From Beroe ovata (lineage: Eukaryota; Ctenophora; Nuda; Beroida; Beroidae): a stretch of DNA of 15,197 nt. The translations under genes and the position numbers were made by a program. The stretch lies in contig CAMPET010000530.1 of NCBI GenBank assembly GCA_946803715.1, positions 1-15,197 on the forward strand, read 5' to 3'. A model generated the notes under the pieces. That model saw only the letters and a program-made list of their open reading frames with translations, was not told the DNA's origin and did no database searches. This document shows, piece by piece, positions 9,001 to 13,885 of this stretch (within the stretch, counting starts at the first letter, position 1; every line of letters begins with the position of its first letter).

Positions 9001-9785
9001 CGTTTATATCATCTTCTGCCTCCTCTTGAACTCCCTCAATATCAATATACTCTCCTGTACTGCCCCCAGGTCCCCTCATGTCCACATACTCACTGTTCTG
9101 GTGATGTAAATGTTTTGCTTGTGGAGAGATCTGTTCTGGGTAGAGAATTTTGCGAGGCTGAAGGGGTGGTTTATTCTGAGATGTTGTGATAGGAGGAGGG
9201 ACTCTCTTATCAGAGTTTGGGTGTTGTTGTGGGGAAACACTTCTGTGGTTGACAGGAGAAAGAGTCACTCTAGAGTCATTGAGAGAGAATGCTGAGGTGT
9301 TCATATAGATATCTTCTTCAATAATTCCAGTGTTCATGTAGTCAGAGGAATCATTTTCTTGTCTACCCTGAGAGAAGAGAATATTCAAGTTCAACTAATG
9401 TGGAAGAATTCCTTACATTTCTTAACATTTTTGTATCCAAAATTTGAAACAAACCTCTCTATCATCAAAAAGATTTCGAGGAGAGTCATAGATGTTATCA
9501 ACAGGATCTTGAATAACAGGGACAGGCTTCACAAGAATTTGAAGGTAGTTAGCTGGGGCAACTCCTTGCTTATCTCCAAGCTGTACAAATATTTTCATTA
9601 ACATTAAATCCATTCAAAAATATAATGGAGAACTATTTTCTGAATGCAATACTCACCCTACATAAATGCCAGCCATGTTGCCAGTTTTCTTCTATTACAA
9701 TAAGCAAGTCGTTAACTTTGAAGGACAACTCATCACTGTCTTCAGCTTCATTAGTATAGAGGGCCAATGCTTTCACATCTGCCAT
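1..9785 (-). CDS. BCAR1-like: CAS-family SH3 docking protein (p130Cas/NEDD9-like), spliced, C-terminus off the left edge
   Basis: Scaffold protein of integrin and focal-adhesion signalling; family members bind FAK/PYK2 through SH3 and recruit SH2 adaptors once tyrosine-phosphorylated by Src kinases. Seen here: an N-terminal SH3 domain over exons 1-2 (residues about 4-62) with the family pattern ALY, DELSF, GWHLC and GVAPANYLQIL, followed by YDSPR. Beyond it are about 850 residues rich in S, P, Q and tyrosine motifs (YMNT twice, YVDM, YIDI, YDEV, YMIP, YFDP, YVDI, YVDV) and one RPLPPTP class I SH3 ligand. About 914 residues are reconstructed before the edge, already longer than human BCAR1 as a whole. 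The C-terminal four-helix region of CAS proteins is not in the window. Only three YxxP motifs are seen, far fewer than in vertebrate p130Cas. Reconstruction rests on GT-AG sites and matching phases. The least certain parts are the exon 8/9 junction and both ends of exon 10; small extra exons could be missing. Confidence 0.83.
8..382 (-). other. CAS intron 14
   Basis: Intron of 375 bases between exons 14 and 15. It holds a (CA)n run at about 125-147 and nothing else I can name. Confidence 0.5.
125..147. repeat. (CA)n microsatellite
   Basis: Uninterrupted CA dinucleotide run of about 10 units within CAS intron 14. Confidence 0.95.
383..560 (-). CDS. CAS gene exon 14 (proline/serine-rich)
   Basis: Acceptor CGTTTCAG|T, donor AAAAG|GTGAGA, phase 2 to 0. 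It encodes about 59 residues with no tyrosine, rich in P and S (SPVQGPSPSHQP, SGPLPNPHAVSGPVP), probably a linker ahead of the C-terminal domain. Confidence 0.75.
561..1921 (-). other. CAS intron 13
   Basis: Longest intron, 1,361 bases. It holds CA-rich microsatellites at about 868-890 and 1399-1479. No convincing phase-compatible extra exon was found. Confidence 0.5.
1399..1479. repeat. CA-rich compound microsatellite
   Basis: About 80 bases of (CA)n with interspersed TACA, AACA and CGCA units. It creates spurious His-Thr and Val-Cys open frames on both strands. Confidence 0.97.
1922..1993 (-). CDS. CAS gene exon 13 (72-base symmetrical exon, probable)
   Basis: Acceptor GTATTCAG|T, donor CCT|GTGAGT, phase 2 to 2, so inclusion or skipping both keep frame. 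It encodes VDARTILSKMDLLTFALAP then DFRD, a hydrophobic, helix-like segment unlike the disordered exons around it. Good splice sites and perfect phase support it; it is short, so chance is not excluded. Confidence 0.55.
1994..2941 (-). other. CAS intron 12
   Basis: Intron of 948 bases between exons 12 and 13. It holds an 18-base direct repeat with a GAGAATATTCTC palindrome near 2357-2400, a 12-base direct repeat GTAATTGAGCAC at about 2618-2642, and four CACGTG sites. No exon recognised. Confidence 0.5.
2942..3160 (-). CDS. CAS gene exon 12 (tyrosine motifs and GNHGN repeat)
   Basis: Acceptor ATCACCAG|G, donor ACAG|GTAAGA, phase 2 to 2. The first half encodes TYEGCQYVTS, EYHDYTELPEFG: four or five tyrosines in acidic context. 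The second half is a low-complexity (G)GNHGNS heptapeptide repeat written by a 21-base DNA repeat, then LPASIN. Confidence 0.78.
3001..3056. repeat. 21-base coding repeat in CAS exon 12
   Basis: GTTACCATGGTTAC starts at 3001 and 3022, with a diverged third copy (GTTACCATGGTTTC) at 3043. On the minus strand it encodes GNHGN heptads. Each core is a near-perfect palindrome around CCATGG. Confidence 0.9.
3349..3419. repeat. Nested inverted repeat (foldback) in CAS intron 11
   Basis: CCACTCTCT at 3349-3357 pairs with AGAGAGTGG at 3411-3419. Inside it GTGTGGG at 3370-3376 pairs with CCCACAC at 3390-3396, leaving a 13-base loop. Confidence 0.75.
3470..3507. repeat. (CA)n followed by (CT)n microsatellite
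   Basis: ACACACACACACATACACACACACAC-type run passing into CTCTCTCTCT, in CAS intron 11. Confidence 0.95.
3704..3912 (-). CDS. CAS gene exon 11 (YVDI/YVDV pair, CpG-rich)
   Basis: Strong acceptor (TCTCCTCCTTCAG|GAT) and donor (AGGAG|GTATGT), phase 0 to 2. It opens with DYVDIEEDEEQAEYVDVE, two acidic tyrosine motifs echoing exon 3. The following Arg/Ala-rich part is GC- and CpG-rich, holds three CACGTG sites, and ends RSRSLGMGEKRRYSNHRR, a basic segment. Confidence 0.8.
3913..4893 (-). other. CAS intron 10 (borders depend on exon 10)
   Basis: About 980 bases holding one ambiguous base (N at 4288) next to a CA run, CA/CACT repeats at about 4706-4736 and an ACACATGTTAC-type repeat at 4820-4894. 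A small extra exon here cannot be excluded. Confidence 0.45.
4706..4894. repeat. CA-derived repeats, including ACACATGTTAC units
   Basis: CACTCACACA units at 4706-4736, then from 4820 at least five copies of a CACATGTTAC-like unit separated by CA runs. The right end reaches the possible 3' border of CAS exon 10. Confidence 0.85.
4894..5274 (-). CDS. CAS gene exon 10 (proline-rich VDT repeats; ends uncertain)
   Basis: Open frame whose middle encodes tandem units of the form RVDTIPRPEPP: RLDTIP, RIDTRPEPP, RVDTIPRPEPP, RVDTVPR. The DNA repeat period is about 33 bases. Possible acceptors that keep phase 0 end at 5275 or 5245. The 3' end could be CAT|GTGTGT at 4894 or an earlier site such as TTT|GTGAAC; beyond about 4890 the frame runs into a microsatellite. 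The mid-exon is confident as coding; the borders are not. Confidence 0.6.
5074..5170. repeat. 33-base coding repeat in CAS exon 10
   Basis: Two full units sharing GTGTCAACACGAGGCGGCTC about 33 bases apart, then shorter diverged copies (GTGTCAATACG, GTGTCAAGGCG). The reading frame is kept, giving proline-rich VDTIP repeats. Confidence 0.85.
5322..5450. repeat. 36-base tandem repeat with four X-box-like sites
   Basis: Unit TGTTGCTATGGAAACATGTT plus 16 further bases, about 3.6 copies, the last one diverged after its first half. GTTGCTATGGAAAC occurs at 5324, 5360, 5396 and 5432, exactly 36 bases apart. It sits in CAS intron 9 and abuts the exon 9 splice donor. Confidence 0.95.
5453..5561 (-). 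CDS. CAS gene exon 9 (RPLPPTP SH3-ligand motif)
   Basis: The donor CAACAG|GTAACA at 5453 is clear and phase 0. The 5' end is ambiguous: 5561 fits the phase-2 donor of exon 8, while the better-looking ATTACAG acceptor would start it at 5571 and need the 5712 donor. Either way the frame encodes KTWIEYRERPLPPTP, a class I RxxPxxP ligand resembling the Src SH3-binding segment of p130Cas, next to a tyrosine. A 36-base tandem repeat runs right up to its donor. Confidence 0.68.
5702..5907 (-). CDS. CAS gene exon 8
   Basis: Acceptor CTGCAG|GTA, phase 0; the best donor is CG|GTAATT (end 5702, phase 2). The product includes QLIYKHKHSPSS, RRPYKPG and a proline/histidine segment HRPPHVPQ. The polypyrimidine tract is poor. 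A second possible donor at 5712 would give phase 1; the choice affects how exon 9 joins. Confidence 0.62.
5908..6459 (-). other. CAS intron 7
   Basis: Intron of 552 bases with a (GA)n run at about 6422-6437 partly overlapping its 5' end region and a C run at about 6205-6214. Nothing else recognised. Confidence 0.45.
6422..6437. repeat. (GA)n microsatellite
   Basis: About eight GA units inside CAS intron 7, 23 bases beyond the exon 7 donor. Confidence 0.9.
6460..6572 (-). CDS. CAS gene exon 7 (probable)
   Basis: Acceptor GCCTCAG|GC, donor GCT|GTATGT, phase 1 to 0, exactly bridging exon 6 (ends phase 1) and exon 8 (begins phase 0). It encodes about 38 residues with PTYLTL and CYIST tyrosine contexts and RSPTP. 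Support is splice phase and composition only. Confidence 0.58.
6573..7011 (-). other. CAS intron 6
   Basis: Intron of 439 bases, with a short CA run at about 6785-6798. No gene-like signal seen. Confidence 0.45.
7012..7189 (-). CDS. CAS gene exon 6 (YFDPP motif, lysine-rich end)
   Basis: Acceptor CACCTCAG|ATG, donor GTG|GTGAGT, phase 0 to 1. The product starts MTKRHSDHDYFDPPTPP, so YFDP is another YxxP motif beside a proline pair. A lysine run (DKKKKKSS) lies at the end. The internal ATG is the first codon after the acceptor and is not taken as a gene start. Confidence 0.75.
7190..7811 (-). other. CAS intron 5
   Basis: Intron of 622 bases. The stretch 7246-7292 is an imperfect copy of part of exon 5 (7959-8003). 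Otherwise nothing recognised. Confidence 0.5.
7812..8059 (-). CDS. CAS gene exon 5 (Ser/Asn-rich, YMIP motif)
   Basis: Acceptor TTTCAG|AG, donor AAG|GTACTG (weak at +4 to +6), phase 1 to 0. The 83 residues are rich in S, N, H and Q and contain SNRSPSN twice, encoded by an imperfect DNA repeat at 7945-7995. DYMIPP near the end is a YxxP motif. The open frame over 248 bases and phase agreement with exons 4 and 6 support it. Confidence 0.73.
7945..7995. repeat. Repeat of TTGCTAGGGGAACGG in CAS exon 5
   Basis: TTGCTAGGGGAACGGTTGCT occurs twice, 30 bases apart; each copy encodes SNRSPSN on the minus strand. A related copy lies in intron 5 near 7263. Confidence 0.85.
8060..8578 (-). other. CAS intron 4
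   Basis: Intron of 519 bases with a GT/GTTT-rich microsatellite at 8176-8240. No exon recognised. Confidence 0.55.
8176..8240. repeat. (GT)n / GTTT microsatellite
   Basis: GT-rich run with TTTGTG interruptions in CAS intron 4. On the transcribed (minus) strand it reads as a CA-rich tract. Confidence 0.93.
8579..8709 (-). CDS. CAS gene exon 4 (serine-rich)
   Basis: Acceptor CACTCAG|T, donor CAAG|GTTAGT, phase 2 to 1, joining exons 3 and 5 without a frame break. The product is serine-rich, with NESMKSSS and NESIKSYDSG forming an internal near-repeat and single tyrosines in LYGG and SYDSG. It may correspond to part of the serine-rich region of CAS proteins, but no four-helix bundle is obvious. 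Confidence 0.75.
8925..9367 (-). CDS. CAS gene exon 3 (tyrosine-rich substrate region)
   Basis: Encodes about 148 residues; acceptor CTCTCAG|GGT after a pyrimidine-rich tract, donor CAAG|GTAATT, phase 0 to 2. It carries DYMNT and IYMNT (pYxN, the Grb2 SH2 type), YPEQ, EYVDM (also a YxxM, PI3K type), EYIDI, DYDEVP and GYDSG, with a proline/serine stretch in the middle (VPPPITTS, PLQPRK). The second half is strongly acidic. This is the clearest substrate-domain exon. Confidence 0.88.
9455..9580 (-). CDS. CAS gene exon 2 (second half of SH3, YDSP motif)
   Basis: Encodes 42 residues from TACAG|CTT to GAG|GTTTGT, phase 0 to 0. LGDKQGVAPANYLQIL completes the SH3 fold (the GxxPxNY signature), followed by a proline linker and IYDSPR, a YxxP motif of the type bound by Crk SH2 domains. 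It is separated from exon 1 by a 76-base intron. Confidence 0.88.
9657..9785 (-). CDS. CAS gene exon 1 (start codon, first half of SH3)
   Basis: Encodes 43 residues from ATG at 9785. The protein begins MADVKALALYT, continues with DELSFKVNDLLIVIEENW and ends GWHLCR, which is the RT-loop and n-Src half of a CAS-type SH3. This ATG is preferred over in-frame upstream codons because CAS proteins start directly before the ALY strand. The donor is AGG|GTGAGT, phase 0. A 3' splice acceptor-like CAG at 9811-9809 lies 23 bases before the ATG, so a separate 5' non-coding exon is likely. Confidence 0.88.
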
Positions 9786-9808
9786 GAAGAATCCTTCCAC
9801 ATTCAAAA

Positions 9809-10749
9809 CTGGATGTGATAGGATGATGAAGCAAAAGCTACAACAACTGTAAACATCCAATTTTTCCAAGTTTTAATCATATTTGTGAAATGAGTACAAA
9901 AAGCCATGACATCAGATCTTCCATTTAAACTACTTCTTGTATAGAAGATCTAAACGTCTGAAGATCTTAACTGTTGCAGTATCAATTGCAGTAGTATTAT
10001 ATAAGACAAGAGAAGATGTAGTATCAATAACAATGAATGATAGATGTTGTCATTGCAATGTTAAATCAAGAGAAATCAATCTGCTATCTGCTATCAGATG
10101 AGGCAAGAATAAAACAGAAAAAGAGTCTCACTAACTACTATGTTCAATCATATGTAGCAAATAGTAAGTACTCAATTCTAGTGCAGATTGAAAATTTGAG
10201 TTTGATGATATTAATTTTGTAGGTCAGTTGTGGCGCACAGTGACGCGCGCGCAAATTGTATATTATTCAAAAGTCATTTTTAATCAAATTTAATTTTAAA
10301 TTCGTTCTGAAATAACATTTATTAGTTTGATATGCTAAAATATTAAGTGTTTCTCATGAACAGAGAATTAAATAAATTTTGATACGCCGCGCATTTTTCG
10401 TGTCTATGCAATGAGAAAATGACGAATTTTGTATCACATTTTTTGAAAGCAAAATACTTTGTTTCAGTATCACAGTCTACTACAGTTACCAGTATACAGT
10501 AAAGTATGATGTATGCTATAGTTAATATGTATGTTTACACACATTTTATGAATATACTTTTGTGTGGGTGTGAGTGAGATAGATAATGCTGTGAAAGGAA
10601 ATATATAAAATTCATTCCAATACCATGAATAAATTGAATTTGGTAATGTCTTGCAGATTGATGTCTCAATCTTTCTTTTCTGAAATATATCTTTTCATGA
10701 AGTAATGTCATGAATATAATCAATTGCTGATCCCCCACTCTTTGCAGTT
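9809..10749. promoter_or_regulatory. Divergent intergenic region between the CAS gene and MARS1
   Basis: AT-rich stretch between the two opposed start codons, presumably holding both promoters and any 5' non-coding exons. Seen: three AGATCT-centred motifs within about 55 bases (9914-9968), a short CpG-rich stretch GACGCGCGCGC at about 10242, and a TATATAAAA string at 10602-10610 about 140 bases before the MARS1 ATG. CTCTTTGCAG ends at 10747, two bases before the ATG, suggesting a 5' UTR intron. No coding exon recognised. Confidence 0.6.
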
Positions 10750-13602
10750 ATGAAGTTGTATGTTGCCAAGGACTGTAAAGACTCACTTATATCACTAGTT
10801 GCTTTTCAAGTTTCTGGCCTAAAGGGTGACATTGAAATTGTGCCTTCTGATTCAAGACACATTCCATTCTTTAAATCTAGCAAACAGGTTCCTTCATTAT
10901 TGCTTGACTCAGGGGAGTTTCTCTTCTCTCTTGAATCGATATTTATTTTTCTGTTTGGAAACTCAAGAAACAAGGACCTAAAAGACTACTTCTGTCAAAT
11001 CTATTCAGCAATTCCACTAGTATCTCTCAAGAAAGATATCCCATCAAGATCCCTCTTTGGGCAGGATGAATCATTGAGCTTGACGGACATGTTGCTTTGG
11101 TCAAAACTTTCTAGTAATCTTTATGCATTGAAAGCATCAAAATCTTTATACAGCAATTATCCTAGAGTAGGATTTTGGTTTGATAAGGTATGTAGCCATG
11201 ACCTTGTGACAACTGCAGTCAAAAGATTGGAATATTCAGAACAAAAGCCAGTTGTAATTAAAGAAGCAAAGCCCACAAGTAATAGAATGATCACTGAAAA
11301 AGGCAAGAATTTGAAGAAACCTGCAGATCAAAAGAAACCCATAACTGATGCTGTTGAGAACTTTTTACAAGTTTCAGTGACTAATGATCAAAAAGTTAGT
11401 GGGTTGCAGAACTGGAATAGGGGATACCAGGTGGATGAAGTGGTTGTCAATGATCACCATCCCAAAAAACCAATCGCTGGAAAGAAGAATAACCTGATCA
11501 CAAGTGCTTTACCCTATGTGAACAATGTCCCCCATCTGGGGAATATTATTGGAGCTGTGTTAAGTGCAGATGTATTTGCTCGATACTGCAGACTCAAAAA
11601 TGAGAACACCCTGTTCATTTGTGGTACTGATGAATATGGAACAGCCACTGAAACCAAAGCTTTGGCTGAAGGTCTTACTCCTCAACAAATCTGTGATAAA
11701 TACCATGTCCTTCACAGAGACATATACTCTTGGTTCAACATCAGCTTTGATGAATTTGGAAGAACAACAACCAAGCAACAGACTGAAATTGCACAGAGTA
11801 TCTTTTGGAATGTTCACAATAATGGATACACTGTGGCTGAAACAGTTGAGCAGCTCTACTGCAATGCATGTAAGAAGTTCTTGGCTGATAGATTTGTGGA
11901 AGGAACCTGTCCATCCTGTGAATATGAGGATGCACGTGGCGATCAATGTGATAAATGCAGCAAACTGATAAATCCTGTGGAGCTCAAGAACCCCAAATGT
12001 AAAGTTTGTTCGGCTTCACCAACAGTTAAAACATCTCGTCACTTGTTCCTCGATCTTCCAAAGCTTGAGACCAAAATAAAGCAGCTTACTGATGATAGAG
12101 CTAGTTCAAAAGGTTACAATGGAACTTCTGTTTCCATAACCAACTCATGGATAAAGACGGGCTTGAAGCCAAGGTGTATCACTCGAGACCTGAAATGGGG
12201 TACACCTGTACCCCATGAGGAATACAAAGACAAAGTGTTCTATGTCTGGTTTGATGCACCCATTGGTTACATCTCAATCACCGCTAACTACATGCAGGAC
12301 TGGGAACTCTGGTGGAAGAATCCAGAACAGGTGACTCTCCACCAGTTCATGGCCAAGGACAATGTGCCATTCCACAGTGTGGTGTTCCCTGCATCGCTCA
12401 TGGCAACCCAGGAGAACTGGACAATCGTCAACACCCTGGATGGAATTGATTGGCTCCAGTATGAGGGAACTAAGTTCTCTAAGAGCCGGGGGACGGGTGT
12501 ATTTGGGGACCAAGTCATGGAGACCAACATTCCCTGTGATATTTACCGATCTTATCTGATTCTCAACCGACCTGAGTCAAGTGATACCAACTTCACTTGG
12601 GATTCACTGGCACAAACAAACAACAACATCCTGCTCAATAACCTGGGAAACTTTGTACTCAGAGCGCTGACTTTCTGTAAGAACTCGTTTGATAGTCGTG
12701 TACCTGAAATCTCTCTCAACGATGATGACAAGCATTTTATAGCCCTGGTAAACGGTCACCTGGCAACGTACTTCCAGCACATGGACGACAGGCTTATGAG
12801 TAGGGCATTCGAGTGTGTATTTGCCATATCCAAGATCGGTAACCAATACCTGCAGTACAATCAACCCTGGGTACTGGCCAAAGGGAGTGGGGATGACAAA
12901 GTGCGGGCAGGATCTGTCATAGGTCTCGCTACGAATCTGTCAGCACTTCTTTCTGTCATAGTGTCTCCATTCATGCCAACCATCTCCAACATTATACATG
13001 AGCAACTCAACATGCCTGAGGATAGGAAGCTTTTCTCCAAGCACTTTGTTCCTCTGTTAAAATCAGGTCATCTGATCGGCACTCCTTTCCCTCTCTTCTC
13101 TAAACTTGATGACGAAACCATGGTTGAATTCAAGGGCAAGTTTGCAGGGAAAGACAGCAATTCCGCCACTTCTCCAGCTGCAGTAAATCTTGATGAAATT
13201 CAGAAACAGATTGAAGTTCAGGGCAACAAAGTTCGCGCACTGAAAGCTGCAAAATCTGATCCTAGTCTGATAAAATCCGAAGTTAACAAACTTCTCGAGT
13301 TAAAGAAGAAACTTCCAGCAGAGTCCCAGCCAAAGGCTAAAGCCGCGGAAAAGCCCAAAGCGAAGCCCCAACCGAAGGTGCAAAATCCACAAAAACCAAC
13401 AGCTGATATTACTCCTGAGATTGCCGCGCTTCAGAAGAAAATTGAAGAGCAAGGAAATAAAGTACGGGAGCTCAAGACTAAGGGAGCTGAGAAGGAAGCT
13501 GTGAAGGTTGAAGTTGATATTCTGTTGTCGCTGAAGAGCCAGCTGCCAGCGAGTCTTCAACAGAATACAGGCAATAAGAAGAAGAAGGGGAAGAATAAAT
13601 AG
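10750..13602 (+). CDS. MARS1: Cytosolic methionyl-tRNA synthetase, complete, with two WHEP domains
   Basis: Charges tRNA-Met with methionine using ATP, for initiation and elongation in the cytosol; in animals it joins the multi-synthetase complex. The 950-residue protein has a divergent GST-like N-terminal domain (about 1-165), a lysine-rich linker (165-245), then the class I core. Catalytic signatures: NNVPHLGN at 258-265 (HIGH motif, with HLGN at 262-265) and KFSKS at 575-579 (KMSKS). Four CxxC pairs at 371/374, 387/390, 400/403 and 417/420 form the zinc-binding insertion. YVWFDAPIGY is at 498-507, and NNILLNNLGN (625-634) begins the anticodon-binding helices. Two WHEP domains follow at about 812-857 and 887-935, joined by a K/P/A linker, then a basic tail GNKKKKGKNK. 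Human MARS1 is 900 residues with one WHEP. The reading frame has no intron. Start chosen because the GST-like strand MKLYVAKD begins there and an acceptor sits just upstream. Confidence 0.98.
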   Translation: MKLYVAKDCKDSLISLVAFQVSGLKGDIEIVPSDSRHIPFFKSSKQVPSLLLDSGEFLFSLESIFIFLFGNSRNKDLKDYFCQIYSAIPLVSLKKDIPSRSLFGQDESLSLTDMLLWSKLSSNLYALKASKSLYSNYPRVGFWFDKVCSHDLVTTAVKRLEYSEQKPVVIKEAKPTSNRMITEKGKNLKKPADQKKPITDAVENFLQVSVTNDQKVSGLQNWNRGYQVDEVVVNDHHPKKPIAGKKNNLITSALPYVNNVPHLGNIIGAVLSADVFARYCRLKNENTLFICGTDEYGTATETKALAEGLTPQQICDKYHVLHRDIYSWFNISFDEFGRTTTKQQTEIAQSIFWNVHNNGYTVAETVEQLYCNACKKFLADRFVEGTCPSCEYEDARGDQCDKCSKLINPVELKNPKCKVCSASPTVKTSRHLFLDLPKLETKIKQLTDDRASSKGYNGTSVSITNSWIKTGLKPRCITRDLKWGTPVPHEEYKDKVFYVWFDAPIGYISITANYMQDWELWWKNPEQVTLHQFMAKDNVPFHSVVFPASLMATQENWTIVNTLDGIDWLQYEGTKFSKSRGTGVFGDQVMETNIPCDIYRSYLILNRPESSDTNFTWDSLAQTNNNILLNNLGNFVLRALTFCKNSFDSRVPEISLNDDDKHFIALVNGHLATYFQHMDDRLMSRAFECVFAISKIGNQYLQYNQPWVLAKGSGDDKVRAGSVIGLATNLSALLSVIVSPFMPTISNIIHEQLNMPEDRKLFSKHFVPLLKSGHLIGTPFPLFSKLDDETMVEFKGKFAGKDSNSATSPAAVNLDEIQKQIEVQGNKVRALKAAKSDPSLIKSEVNKLLELKKKLPAESQPKAKAAEKPKAKPQPKVQNPQKPTADITPEIAALQKKIEEQGNKVRELKTKGAEKEAVKVEVDILLSLKSQLPASLQQNTGNKKKKGKNK
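13594..13599 (+). terminator. Poly(A) signal AATAAA overlapping the end of MARS1
   Basis: AATAAA is embedded in the last codons and adjoins the TAG stop (13600-13602). A T/GT-rich stretch follows at 13604-13632, as expected downstream of a cleavage site. If used, the 3' UTR would be only some 10-25 bases. No other AATAAA on the plus strand was seen before the next gene. Confidence 0.5.
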
Positions 13603-13771
13603 CTTTGTTTTCGTTTATATATTTGTGGGTTTAACGAATGTATCGCGTCTCATTCTTCTCTCAGCTGACTGAGTGTTTTCGATGAATTCCGCCACTTTCA
13701 ATATTGTCAATATTCAATCTTGTTAACTCGCGAAGTAATGACAGGGTAATCACATATCTTTATTTCGAGGA
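13603..13771 (+). promoter_or_regulatory. Short MARS1-PREB intergenic region
   Basis: 169 bases must hold the MARS1 3' end and the PREB 5' UTR. A pyrimidine-rich acceptor, CTCATTCTTCTCTCAG ending at 13664, with TTTAAC upstream, lies 107 bases before the PREB ATG. An in-frame TGA at 13739 precedes that ATG, so no upstream coding extension is possible from within the gap. Confidence 0.55.
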
Positions 13772-13885
13772 ATGGTCGGGTGTTCAGTCGACTATCCTAT
13801 CTATGGAATTACGGCACTGGATGGAATCAGAGTAGCTCTGTGCGGGGGTGGGGGAGGGATGAAGTCTGGGGTTCCCAATGTTGTG
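13772..13885 (+). CDS. PREB: PREB exon 1 (potassium loop)
   Basis: Encodes 38 residues from the ATG to GTG|GTGAGT, phase 0. It carries the YPIYGITAL strand and GGGGGMKSGVPN loop. Confidence 0.86.

Noticed and set aside
11560-12864. Open frames of 60-134 codons inside MARS1 in other frames and antisense
   Set aside because: They are shadows of the strong MARS1 frame, with no recognisable domain.
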